The position numbers were made by a program, and so were the translations under genes. A stretch of 32,759 nt of DNA from DATLNF01 sp035536235 (GTDB taxonomy: Bacteria; Actinomycetota; Actinomycetes; BP-191), in NCBI GenBank assembly GCA_035536235.1, contig DATLOQ010000013.1, positions 1-32,759 of the forward strand, written 5' to 3'. Positions 15,358 to 23,117 of this stretch are shown one piece after another. The notes beneath the pieces were generated by a model that saw only the letters and a list, made by a program, of their open reading frames with translations, was not told the origin of the DNA and searched no databases. Numbering within the stretch: position 1 is the first letter of the stretch; each line of letters begins with the position of its first letter.

Positions 15358-16464
15358 TCAGCCGTTGGCGAGGCGCCGACGTACCGCCATCGCAGCCGCC
15401 ATCGCCACCACGGCCGCCCAGGTCCCTCCGCCACCGGTACGCGGTAGCGACGGAGCAGCAGCGCTGACGGCCGCGATCCCGTGCACCGCGTTTGCACTCG
15501 CGGGCGCGACCGGCACGTAGCGCACTGCTAGCGTTCGGCGGTCGACCAGCGCGACCTCACCCGTCGTGCGCATCGACACGGCGACGGTCTCCCCGGACAG
15601 CCGCACTTGATCGGGCTTGTCGACCTCGTTGGGGCGGCGGTCGAGCGAAACGGTGCGAATCGCTCCTCCGCCAAGCGGAACGACCTTGAGTGCGTCGCTC
15701 TCTCGGGCCGAGAGGTACGCCGAGTCGCCCTCCGGACTCAGCGCGAGACCGTGTAGGTCCTTGGCGTCGAGCGACAGCCCAGCGTCGGCCAGCTCGTCGG
15801 TGCCCGGGTCCAGCCGGTAGAGGTGCCCAGTCCCACCGTTCGAGCTGACGTAGATGGTTCGCGAGTCGGCTAGCTCGGCTAGCCCGCACTGCACCGCACC
15901 ATCGGTCGGGAGCTCCTTCGTGACGGTCATCGTCGTCGTGTCGACGACGGCGATCCCGTCGGGCTTCGTCGACACGTAGGCGCGCCGACCACCGTCGGCG
16001 TACGCCGTGCAGATCGGCTCCTTCTCCAGGGTCAGCGCACCTTCCTTGGTCCAACGACGGCCGGCCTCGCTGGCCACCAACGCGATGACCTGCTTGGACT
16101 GCATCTGGGCCACGAGTATCCGCCGCCCGTCCGGAGTCGGACGCGCCTGGTGGGTGCCCTTGTCGCCCAGGTCGAGGGTGGTCACTATCTTCCGCGACTT
16201 GGTGTCGACGACGTGCAGGTCCCCATTTCCGACTCCAGAGACATAGGCGAACGCACCGCTCGGTGACACGTCGATGCTGTGCGGACCAGTGCCCTTGGGC
16301 AGCGGGATCCGATCCCGCACCCGGCCGTGGCGAATGACGGCGATGGCGTCCGTGTCCTGCTGGGCGACCCAGAGCTCCTCACGGCCCACCTGGGCCGAGG
16401 CCGAGGTGGTGAATGTCGCGGCAGCGGCGACGAGCAGCACGAGTAAAGCCTTGGCAATTCGCAT
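15358..16464 (-). CDS. LPRTG-anchored secreted beta-propeller protein
   Basis: 368 residues. A signal peptide runs to about A24 (TTSASA). The mature part consists of YVTN/YncE-like propeller blades, with repeated patterns such as AIAVIRHGRVRDRI, LHVVDTKSRKIVTT, GIAVVDTTTMTVTK and VALVDRRTLAVRYV, probably seven. The C-terminus has LPRTG at 340-344, a hydrophobic helix and RRRLANG, a sortase sorting signal. Propellers of this type are usually surface binding platforms; no catalytic residues are evident. The ATG at 16464 follows GGGGGGATC; the extended frame to 16512 has no such site. TATGTT (minus strand, 16507-16502) is a possible -10, giving a 30-nt leader. It joins the three LPATG peptidases as the fourth predicted wall-anchored protein here. 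Confidence 0.85.
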   Translation of the reverse strand: MRIAKALLVLLVAAAATFTTSASAQVGREELWVAQQDTDAIAVIRHGRVRDRIPLPKGTGPHSIDVSPSGAFAYVSGVGNGDLHVVDTKSRKIVTTLDLGDKGTHQARPTPDGRRILVAQMQSKQVIALVASEAGRRWTKEGALTLEKEPICTAYADGGRRAYVSTKPDGIAVVDTTTMTVTKELPTDGAVQCGLAELADSRTIYVSSNGGTGHLYRLDPGTDELADAGLSLDAKDLHGLALSPEGDSAYLSARESDALKVVPLGGGAIRTVSLDRRPNEVDKPDQVRLSGETVAVSMRTTGEVALVDRRTLAVRYVPVAPASANAVHGIAAVSAAAPSLPRTGGGGTWAAVVAMAAAMAVRRRLANG

Positions 16465-16599
16465 GAGATCCCCCCGGACCGAAAGCGGCGCTTGTCGCGG
16501 GAACATACCCACGGACCCCTCCGCGCGGAAGTCACAGTTGGATCACTCGTTGCCGCGCGTCTGGACCGTCGGCGGCGCCGTCGCGTGGAATCACTGCGG

Positions 16600-17025
16600 T
16601 CAGTCGGGTTCGCTCCGACGGAGGCGCTTAGTCTCGCCGCGTCGCTTCTTGTCCGCGATCCGCTGCTCAACCGACCCGCGTGACGGTCGCGTTGCGCGGC
16701 GCGTCTTCGGGGGTGGGGCGGTCGCCTCGCGCATCAACTCCGCCAGCCGTTGCCGAGCGGCCTCTCGATTCTGCAGCTGCGACCGACGCTCACTCGCTGC
16801 GACGGTGATCACACCATCTACGAGCCTGCTGCCGAGCCGCTGCAGCGCGCGGGTCCGAGCCGTCGGCCCTAGGGCAGTCGATCGCGCCACGTCGTAGGAG
16901 AGCTCGACCCGCGTGTCCGAGGTGTTCACGTGCTGACCCCCCGCACCACCGGAGCGTGAGAATCGCCAGAACAGCTCGCGCTCCGGGATGACCAGCCGGG
17001 CGGAGACCTGCAGTCCCTCGCTCAC
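16600..17025 (-). CDS. arfB: Peptidyl-tRNA hydrolase ArfB (release-factor-like ribosome rescue factor)
   Basis: 141 residues. It releases nascent chains from ribosomes stalled without a stop codon. The catalytic motif GAGGQHVN (GGQ at 29-31) lies in the usual RF context, SGGAGGQHVNTSDTRVEL. There is no stop-codon recognition domain. A basic C-terminal tail (about residues 108-138, with KTRRATRPSRGS and KKRRGETKRLRR) is of the kind ArfB inserts into the empty mRNA channel. The GTG start overlaps the stop of the upstream cyclase-ATPase gene by 4 nt (GTGA), so translation is probably coupled to it. Pairing with that large regulator is not a standard arrangement I know. Confidence 0.93.
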   Translation of the reverse strand: MSEGLQVSARLVIPERELFWRFSRSGGAGGQHVNTSDTRVELSYDVARSTALGPTARTRALQRLGSRLVDGVITVAASERRSQLQNREAARQRLAELMREATAPPPKTRRATRPSRGSVEQRIADKKRRGETKRLRRSEPD

Positions 17026-19964
17026 GTGGCGGAACCACCGGCCCGGGTGGTCCGCCGCCAGCCGGTTTCGATCTCGCGATCGATCTCTGCCACCATCGTG
17101 TCCAGGTCCTGCTGAACCGACCGGCGGACCACGATCCGCTCGAAGTACGCGGCTGCCGGGGCGAGGAGTGCGGCCCGCTCGGTCACATCGCGCGTGCGAA
17201 CCCCCAACTCAACAAGACAGCAGATCAGATCTGGTAGTACTCGTGCAGCGCCGCGCCAGAGCACGACACGCGCCTCTTCCAGCGCCGCTGCCGTCCGCTC
17301 CGGGGAACCGTCCCCGACGAGGCGCCGCGCCCGCGCCCACCGCCACGCGCTCACTCCCCACAGGTGCTCAGCGCTCGGCCTCTCCAGGTAGGAACCGAGG
17401 CGATCGGCGGCGTCGCCGGGTCGGGATTCCTCGAGGTCGCACGTCGCCTGCGCGATGTCGAGACTCCAGGTGAGGTTCGCCACCTGCACCCGATGGGCGA
17501 GGTCGGCGATGCCGGCGAGTTGAGCCCTCGCCCCCTCGACATCGCCCTGGGCGACGGAGAGTGTCGCCAGGCGTACGACGGTCATGCCACGCGCCACGGG
17601 GTCCTCGAGCTGGTCGGCTAGCTCCAGGCGCGGACCCAGTGCCGTCGCCTCGGCGATCTCACCTAGGTTGGTGAGCAGCGTGACGAAGTTCAGGAGGTGC
17701 TGGCGCTGGAGGAAGGCGCTGTCACGCCCACAGACGTCCCGCCCGATTCGCAAGGCTGCCTCGATGTCAACGTAGGGCATCATGAGCACGAAGTTGTCGC
17801 GTACCTGCCGCAAGTACCCGGGTGAAATCACCGAGCTCGCTGGCTCGAGGCCCGACAGGGCCGCGCCGGCCCGGGCGAGATAACGCCGTGGCTCGTCCAG
17901 CCCTCCGGCGCGGCGGGCGGCGAAGAGCGACTCGAGGACTGCGTACTCAGGATGCCTGCCGTCGGCGGCTGCGGCGCCGAGCCAGGTGAGGACTTCTGCC
18001 TCCAGGCGGTCGGGCCCGGTAATCGCGGCGAGCACGCCCAGAATGTGCGCGTGCAGCACCCCCTGCACCGTCGGGGGGTGGGCCGCCGCCAGGACAGCAC
18101 GGCAGGTGTCCACCGCTTCGGCGAGGGCACCCGTGGTGCGAAGCGCTAGCGCCAGCGTCACCGGGAAGGTAGCCAGAGATGATTCATGCGAGCCGTCTCG
18201 CGCCCAGGCGAATGCGGCCCGCAGGTCGTGCAGGTGCAGCTTGCCCACCTGTGTGATGACCTGCCACGTCCTCGTATCAGAGGGGGCGAGTGCAGTTCGG
18301 CGAACGGTGTGCTCGTAGTGGCGCCGGCCGAGCTCATCCCGCTCGCTGCGGCTGAGATTGGAGCCGGCGAACTCGCGAATGCTGGCGAGCAAGGAGTAGC
18401 GGCCGTCGAGGTCGTCGTCGGCGCGGGGCAGGGCCCGGACGAGGCTCCTCTCGACGAGACTGGTCACCGTGTCGAGTACGTCGATCTCGGGACCGTCGCC
18501 GAGGGCCGGCGCGCAGACCGATTCTGCAGCGTCCAGGGTAAAGCTGCCGGTGAAGATCGAGAGCCGATCGAGCAGGCACCTCTCGGCCTCGCCCAACGCG
18601 TCGTACGACCAGGCGATGGTGGCTCGGAGGGTCTGCTGTCGCCGGGGTAGGTCACGGCTGCCGCCGGTGAGCATGGAAAGAGCGTCGTCGAGACGCGCCA
18701 GGAGCGCGTCGGGGGCGAGAATGCGGGTGCGGGCAGCGGCCAGCTCGATCGCCAGCGGGTGTCCGTCAAGGCGCGCGCAGATCGCTGCGACCGCGGGTGC
18801 GTTCGTGTTGGTAACGGTGAAGTCGGGGCGTACGGCGACCGCACGGTCGACGAACAGTCGCACCGCGGCATAGGTCATGAGCCCCTCGATGTCGTCGCCC
18901 CCCGAGTTGAGGCTGTGGTCCATGCGCGGCATCGCGAGCGGCGCGACCGAGTACTCGTGTTCACCGCGGATCCGCAGCGGTTCACGAGTGGTCGCGAGGA
19001 CTCGCACTCCCGGGCAGCGGGCGAGCAGCTCGGCGACGAACGGCGCGCAGCCGATCACCTGCTCGAGGTTGTCGAGCACCAGCAGCAGCCGCTGCTCGGA
19101 CAGCCCGGCCAGCACTGCGGCGGCCGGACCGGACCCGGTCTCGCGGAGGGCGATGGTCTCGGCGATCAGGCTTGGCACTGCGGCCGGGTCAGTCGCCGCG
19201 GACAGGTCGACGAACCAGACCCCGTCGGGAAACGTCTCGCTGTCCACGAGCTCGGCGCCGACCTGCAGCGCGAGTCGGGTTTTGCCCATCCCGCCGAAGC
19301 CGGTGAGCGTCAACAATCGGTGCTCGTGGAGCAGCCGAGTCAACGCGATCAGGTCGTCGTCACGGCCGATCAGCGGCGACGGGGCGACCGGAAGGTTGTG
19401 CTTGGCGCGGTCGAGCGACGCAAGCGGCGGGAAGCTGGCCGCCAGTCCCGCCACGTCCAGCTGCCACACCCGCTCCGGGCGGACCAGGTCCTTCATCCGA
19501 TGCTCACCCAGGTCGAGCAGCGATATGCCCGCCGGGAGTCGGTCCCGGACGAGCTCGTAGACGGCCGCGGATACCAAGGTCTGCCCGCCCGAGCCCAAGC
19601 CGCGCAGCCGGGCGCAGCGGTTCACGGAATCACCGAAGAGGTTGCCGTCTCGTTCGATCGCCTCACCCGCGTGCACAGCGACCCGCACCCGCAGCGGCCG
19701 CGAGGTCGGCCAGTCCTCGGCAGCGAGCCGGCGCTGGACTTCGGCGGCACACCCGAGGGCGTCGGTGGCCGAGCGGAAAGCGGCAAAGACGGCATCGCCC
19801 TCCCCCTGGTCGACCGGGCGCCAGCCGCCGTGCTCCTCGACGGCGCCGTGGACGATGGTGTGATGGCGCTGCATGGCCAGGTCCATGTGCGCCGGCTCAT
19901 CGGCCCACAGTCGTGCCGACCCTTCGACGTCGGTCAGGACCAGCACCACCGTGTCCACCCGCAC
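17022..19964 (-). CDS. Class III nucleotide cyclase domain fused to an NB-ARC-like ATPase and repeats
   Basis: 980 residues. The cyclase domain (about 1-170) has the metal Asp residues D12 (LTDVEGS) and D57 (GEGDAVF), and catalytic N115 and R119 (FGDSVNRCARL). The substrate-specifying positions are Q53 and N108 instead of Lys and Asp, the same Gln-Asn pair I recall for M. tuberculosis Rv0386. An ATPase follows, with Walker A GFGGMGKT at 222-229, Walker B LLLVLDNLEQV and TTREPLRIRGE, as in AfsR/LuxR-type STAND regulators. The rest is helical repeats (TPR-like). There is no C-terminal LuxR helix-turn-helix, so DNA binding is unlikely. GTG 19964 is listed; GTG 19958 is equally possible. The gene is translationally coupled to arfB. 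Cyclic AMP output is plausible but unproven. Confidence 0.87.
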   Translation of the reverse strand: MRVDTVVLVLTDVEGSARLWADEPAHMDLAMQRHHTIVHGAVEEHGGWRPVDQGEGDAVFAAFRSATDALGCAAEVQRRLAAEDWPTSRPLRVRVAVHAGEAIERDGNLFGDSVNRCARLRGLGSGGQTLVSAAVYELVRDRLPAGISLLDLGEHRMKDLVRPERVWQLDVAGLAASFPPLASLDRAKHNLPVAPSPLIGRDDDLIALTRLLHEHRLLTLTGFGGMGKTRLALQVGAELVDSETFPDGVWFVDLSAATDPAAVPSLIAETIALRETGSGPAAAVLAGLSEQRLLLVLDNLEQVIGCAPFVAELLARCPGVRVLATTREPLRIRGEHEYSVAPLAMPRMDHSLNSGGDDIEGLMTYAAVRLFVDRAVAVRPDFTVTNTNAPAVAAICARLDGHPLAIELAAARTRILAPDALLARLDDALSMLTGGSRDLPRRQQTLRATIAWSYDALGEAERCLLDRLSIFTGSFTLDAAESVCAPALGDGPEIDVLDTVTSLVERSLVRALPRADDDLDGRYSLLASIREFAGSNLSRSERDELGRRHYEHTVRRTALAPSDTRTWQVITQVGKLHLHDLRAAFAWARDGSHESSLATFPVTLALALRTTGALAEAVDTCRAVLAAAHPPTVQGVLHAHILGVLAAITGPDRLEAEVLTWLGAAAADGRHPEYAVLESLFAARRAGGLDEPRRYLARAGAALSGLEPASSVISPGYLRQVRDNFVLMMPYVDIEAALRIGRDVCGRDSAFLQRQHLLNFVTLLTNLGEIAEATALGPRLELADQLEDPVARGMTVVRLATLSVAQGDVEGARAQLAGIADLAHRVQVANLTWSLDIAQATCDLEESRPGDAADRLGSYLERPSAEHLWGVSAWRWARARRLVGDGSPERTAAALEEARVVLWRGAARVLPDLICCLVELGVRTRDVTERAALLAPAAAYFERIVVRRSVQQDLDTMVAEIDREIETGWRRTTRAGGSAT

Positions 19965-20049
19965 CCCCAGCCGCCCCCAGCCATGTTCTCAGATACCACC
20001 CGTGAAAGTGCGACGGGTAGGCCTCCCGCATGGGGGCAGGATGACACCT

Positions 20050-22074
20050 ATGTCTAATCGCCTGGCTGAGTCGACATCGCCGTACCTGCTGCAGCACCAG
20101 GACAACCCCGTGGACTGGTGGGAGTGGGAGCCGGCCGCATTCGACGAAGCGCGCCGACGCAACGTGCCAGTGCTGCTCTCCGTCGGCTACGCCGCATGTC
20201 ACTGGTGCCACGTGATGGCGCACGAGTCATTCGAGGACACCGCCACTGCTGAGCAGATGAACGAGCAGTTCGTCTGCATCAAGGTCGACCGCGAGGAGCG
20301 CCCCGACGTCGATGCCGTGTACATGGAGGCCACGCAGGCGATGACTGGGCACGGCGGCTGGCCGATGACCGTCTTCATGACCGCGGACGGCGAGCCGTTC
20401 TTCACCGGCACCTACTTCCCGCCCGCCGATCGACACGGCATGCCGAGCTTCCGGCGGCTGATGACCTCGATCACCGAGGCGTGGCGCGAGCGGCCGGATG
20501 AGCTGACCGAGAGCGCGAAGGACATCGTGCGGCGGCTGGCTGACCGCGGCCCGGCCGCCCCTTCGGCCCCTCTCGACGCGGCGATGCTCGATGCCGCCGC
20601 GGCGTCGCTGCGCGCGTCGTACGACGACGTGCACGGCGGCTTCGGCGGGGCGCCGAAGTTCCCCCCGTCGATGTGCCTCGAGTTCCTGCTCCGCCACCAC
20701 TCCCGCACGGGGGACGAGACCTCGCTCGCGATGGTGGAGCGCACCTGCGAGCGGATGGCGCGCGGCGGCATGTACGACCAGCTGGGCGGGGGCTTCGCGC
20801 GCTACTCGGTGGACGGGCAGTGGGTGGTGCCGCACTTCGAGAAGATGCTCTACGACAACGCACTGCTGTGCCGTGTCTACTTGCACCTGTGGCGCGCCAC
20901 CGGCAGCGAGCTCGCGAAGCGGATCGCGCTGGAGACCGCTGACTTCCTGGTCCGCGATCTGCGCACCCCGGAGGGCGGCTTCTCCTCCGCGCTCGACGCG
21001 GACAGCGAAGGGGTCGAGGGAAAGTTCTACGCCTGGACGCCGGAGCAGCTCATCGAGGTGCTCGGCGAGGACGACGGCGCGTGGGTGGCGGACTTCTACG
21101 CCGTCGGCGCCAGTGGCTCCTTCGAGCACGGCACGTCGGTGCTGCAGCGCCTCGGCGAGACCGACGACCGCGACCGGCTCGAGTCGGTCCGTGCGCGATT
21201 GTGGGCCGCCCGGGAGCAGCGCGTGCACCCCGCTCTCGACGACAAGGTGGTGGCCGCCTGGAACGGCTTGGCCATCGCCGCGCTCGCGGAGACCGGATTC
21301 CTCCTCGACCGGCCTGACCTCGTCGCTGCCGCCGAAACCGCCGCGGACCTGCTCCGCGACCTCCATTGGGACGGCGCCACGAGCCGGCTGCTGCGCACCT
21401 CCCGGCAGGGTCGGCCGTCGGGCCACGTCGGAGTCCTGGAGGACTACGGCGACGTCGCCGAGGGACTCCTCGCGCTCTACGCCGTGACCGGCGACCCGCG
21501 CCGGGTCGACGGTGCCGCAGCCCTGCTCGACGTGGTGCTCGAGCGCTTCAGCGACGGGGCCGGTGGCTTCTTCGACACCGCGGACGACGCCGAGACCCTG
21601 GTACGCCGTCCGCAGGACCCGACCGACAACGCCACCCCGTCGGGCTCCTCCGCCGCGGCCGCAGCGCTGCTGTCCTATGCCGCACTGTCGGGATCCACCC
21701 GCCACCGGGCGGCGGCCGAGGGGGCGCTCGCCGGATCCGCGAGCCTGCTGTCGCACCACGCGCGCTTCGTGGGCTGGGCGGCAGCAGCGGGAGAGGCCCT
21801 GCTTGCTGGCCCGGCCGAGGTGGCGATCGTGGGGCCGGCCACGCCCGCGCGGGACGCGCTCCAGCGGGCGGCGCTCGCCTCGATGTCGCCGGGCGTGGTG
21901 GTGGCAGTCGAGACTCCAGCCGTCGCCGGTCACCCGCCCGTCGCGTTGCTGGCGGATCGACCGATGGTCGACGGCCGGCCGACGGCGTACGTCTGCCGGC
22001 ACTTCACCTGCGCCGCCCCGGTCACCGATCCGGCCGAGCTCGCCGCTCAGCTCCGACGACCCTCTGCGGAATAG
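20050..22074 (+). CDS. DUF255 thioredoxin-like protein (YyaL/SPATA20 family)
   Basis: 674 residues. The N-terminal DUF255 thioredoxin-like domain has the family signature NRLAESTSPYLLQHQDNPVD and then ACHWCHVMAHESF with C50 and C53, followed by VDREERPDVDAVYM and GGWPMTVF. From about residue 190 an (alpha/alpha)6-barrel-like region resembling N-acylglucosamine 2-epimerases follows (GGFGGAPKFP, MYDQLGGGFARYS, HFEKMLYDNA, AWNGLAIAALAE). The length is normal. The biochemical role is unknown, although the fold suggests redox or sugar chemistry. The ATG at 20050 is chosen because AGGA lies about 9 nt upstream; an in-frame ATG at 20041 is too close to it. It corresponds in order to Rv1084 beside mca in M. 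tuberculosis, here separated from mca by three minus-strand genes. Confidence 0.9.
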   Translation: MSNRLAESTSPYLLQHQDNPVDWWEWEPAAFDEARRRNVPVLLSVGYAACHWCHVMAHESFEDTATAEQMNEQFVCIKVDREERPDVDAVYMEATQAMTGHGGWPMTVFMTADGEPFFTGTYFPPADRHGMPSFRRLMTSITEAWRERPDELTESAKDIVRRLADRGPAAPSAPLDAAMLDAAAASLRASYDDVHGGFGGAPKFPPSMCLEFLLRHHSRTGDETSLAMVERTCERMARGGMYDQLGGGFARYSVDGQWVVPHFEKMLYDNALLCRVYLHLWRATGSELAKRIALETADFLVRDLRTPEGGFSSALDADSEGVEGKFYAWTPEQLIEVLGEDDGAWVADFYAVGASGSFEHGTSVLQRLGETDDRDRLESVRARLWAAREQRVHPALDDKVVAAWNGLAIAALAETGFLLDRPDLVAAAETAADLLRDLHWDGATSRLLRTSRQGRPSGHVGVLEDYGDVAEGLLALYAVTGDPRRVDGAAALLDVVLERFSDGAGGFFDTADDAETLVRRPQDPTDNATPSGSSAAAAALLSYAALSGSTRHRAAAEGALAGSASLLSHHARFVGWAAAAGEALLAGPAEVAIVGPATPARDALQRAALASMSPGVVVAVETPAVAGHPPVALLADRPMVDGRPTAYVCRHFTCAAPVTDPAELAAQLRRPSAE

Positions 22075-22090
22075 CTGGCACTCGATGGCG

Positions 22091-22128
22091 TTGCTGTGTA
22101 ATGATGTAATTATAACAGCAGCGGAGGG
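22091..22128 (+). promoter_or_regulatory. AT-rich tandem GTAATNAT element, possible promoter-operator
   Basis: GTAATGAT (22098-22105) is followed directly by GTAATTAT (22106-22113) and then AACAG. The run is strikingly AT-rich in this genome. TATAAC and TAATGA are possible -10 sequences, and TTGCTG at 22091 a weak -35 at suboptimal spacing. GGAGGG at 22123-22128 is the ribosome site for the ATG at 22135. Tandem 8-bp half-sites suit a ribbon-helix-helix repressor, which the following gene may encode. Confidence 0.5.
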
Positions 22129-22134
22129 ATCGCC

Positions 22135-22665
22135 ATGAGTGCACAGGAGACGACGGAGCAGGTGCGGGGCTGGTTCACCGGGCGGCTGCCGACCGACTGG
22201 TTCACCGGGGCGCCGGAGGTGACCGTCGACCGCGAGGAGATCCTGGTCGTGGGCACCTTGGCGGAGCCGTCATACGCCGACGGCGCGGGCGAGGCCGAGC
22301 GCCAAGCGGCCCGGGCCGGCCGGGCCAAGGGGTTCCGCGAGGACACCCGGGCGCAGCGGATGACCCTGGCCGACGAGGCAGAACGGCGTACCGGGCGAAA
22401 GGTCGCCTGGGGTGTGCGGGTCGGCGAGGAGAAGTTCCTCTTCACGACGCTGAGCGTGCCGGTGATGACCCGGCTTCGGCAGCCTGAGCGGCTGGTGCTC
22501 GACACCCTGGTCGACGCTGGAGTCGCGCGCAGCCGCAGCGATGCGCTCGCCTGGAGCGTCAAGCTCGTGGCTCAGCACCAAGGAGAGTGGATCGACGGAT
22601 TGCGAGTGGCCCTAGCCGGCGTCGAGCAGGCGCGAGCGGGGGGGCCGGACGTCGGCACCGGCTGA
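22135..22665 (+). CDS. Small conserved protein with a ribbon-helix-helix-like C-terminus
   Basis: 176 residues, no signal peptide or membrane segment. The N-terminus repeats WFTG (GWFTGRLPTDWFTGAP), followed by TVDREEILVVGTL. Residues about 107-148 (SVPVMTRLRQPERLVLDTLVD, then SRSDALAWSVKLV) look like a strand and two helices of a ribbon-helix-helix fold; the SRSDALAW turn resembles the second helix of such DNA-binding proteins. The middle is rich in Arg and Glu. I do not know an assigned function. Autoregulation through the AT-rich repeats just upstream is inference. The start is set by GGAGGG, 6 nt before the ATG. Confidence 0.7.
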   Translation: MSAQETTEQVRGWFTGRLPTDWFTGAPEVTVDREEILVVGTLAEPSYADGAGEAERQAARAGRAKGFREDTRAQRMTLADEAERRTGRKVAWGVRVGEEKFLFTTLSVPVMTRLRQPERLVLDTLVDAGVARSRSDALAWSVKLVAQHQGEWIDGLRVALAGVEQARAGGPDVGTG

Positions 22666-22688
22666 GCGATCTCGCCGGCCGGAAAAGC

Positions 22689-22734
22689 GACGAGCCGTGC
22701 CGCCACCCCTGGAGGGGAAGCTGCACGGCTCGTC
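22689..22734. terminator. Bidirectional hairpin terminator between convergent genes
   Basis: A perfect 12-bp stem pairs gacgagccgtgc (22689-22700) with gcacggctcgtc (22723-22734). The loop holds a further cccct/agggg pairing. Read on the minus strand the stem is followed by GCTTTTCC, a short U-rich tail, so it best serves the secreted peptide gene at 22778-22927. On the plus strand it can stop the gene ending at 22665. Confidence 0.8.
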
Positions 22735-22777
22735 AGTCTCCCCGTCAGGCCCAGCCCCAACGGCGAGAGGTGCGTGG

Positions 22778-22927
22778 CTAGGCCTCGACGCAGTCGGCCT
22801 GCTCGACGACGGTGCCGTTCGCGTTGATGTAGACGTCGTAGCACGCGGTGACGGCGGCGTTCGCCGGCGCAGCGATGAAGCCGAGTGCGCCAGCGATCCC
22901 AGCGATGAGGATGACCTTCTTCAGCAT
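22778..22927 (-). CDS. Small secreted two-cysteine peptide (49 residues)
   Basis: 49 residues. MLKK, a hydrophobic core (VILIAGIAGALGFIAA) and PANA (about 22-25) form a clear Sec signal peptide, leaving a mature peptide of about 24 residues with two Cys (TACYD and ADCVEA), probably a single disulfide loop. There is no sorting signal and no recognised family. The longer open frame to 23203 is rejected because GGAAGGGGC lies just before the ATG at 22927 and a signal peptide must be N-terminal. The gene has its own terminator and diverges from pckG across 190 bp. It might be a secreted signal, a structural peptide or a processed product; nothing in the sequence decides. Confidence 0.72.
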   Translation of the reverse strand: MLKKVILIAGIAGALGFIAAPANAAVTACYDVYINANGTVVEQADCVEA

Positions 22928-23045
22928 GTACGCCCCTTCCGGGCCTGCGGTGTGCCGGACACCCTTCATAACGGGGGGTGCCGCAGTTCCTCGCGGGCGA
23001 TGTGGGTCGAATCTCTCGGCTGGCGAAGGGGCGACTGAGGGCCGG

Positions 23046-23051
23046 TAGACT
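23046..23051 (+). promoter_or_regulatory. Possible -10 of pckG
   Basis: TAGACT lies 66 bp upstream of the pckG ATG. No good -35 was found; TGGCGA at 23021 is 19 bp away. Weak, by-eye assignment. Confidence 0.3.
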
Positions 23052-23117
23052 GGGGTATTCCTCCGGCGCCGGCAGTGACGTCGGATGTCTTCCTGTCCTT
23101 CGAGGAGCGAGCTCTCC

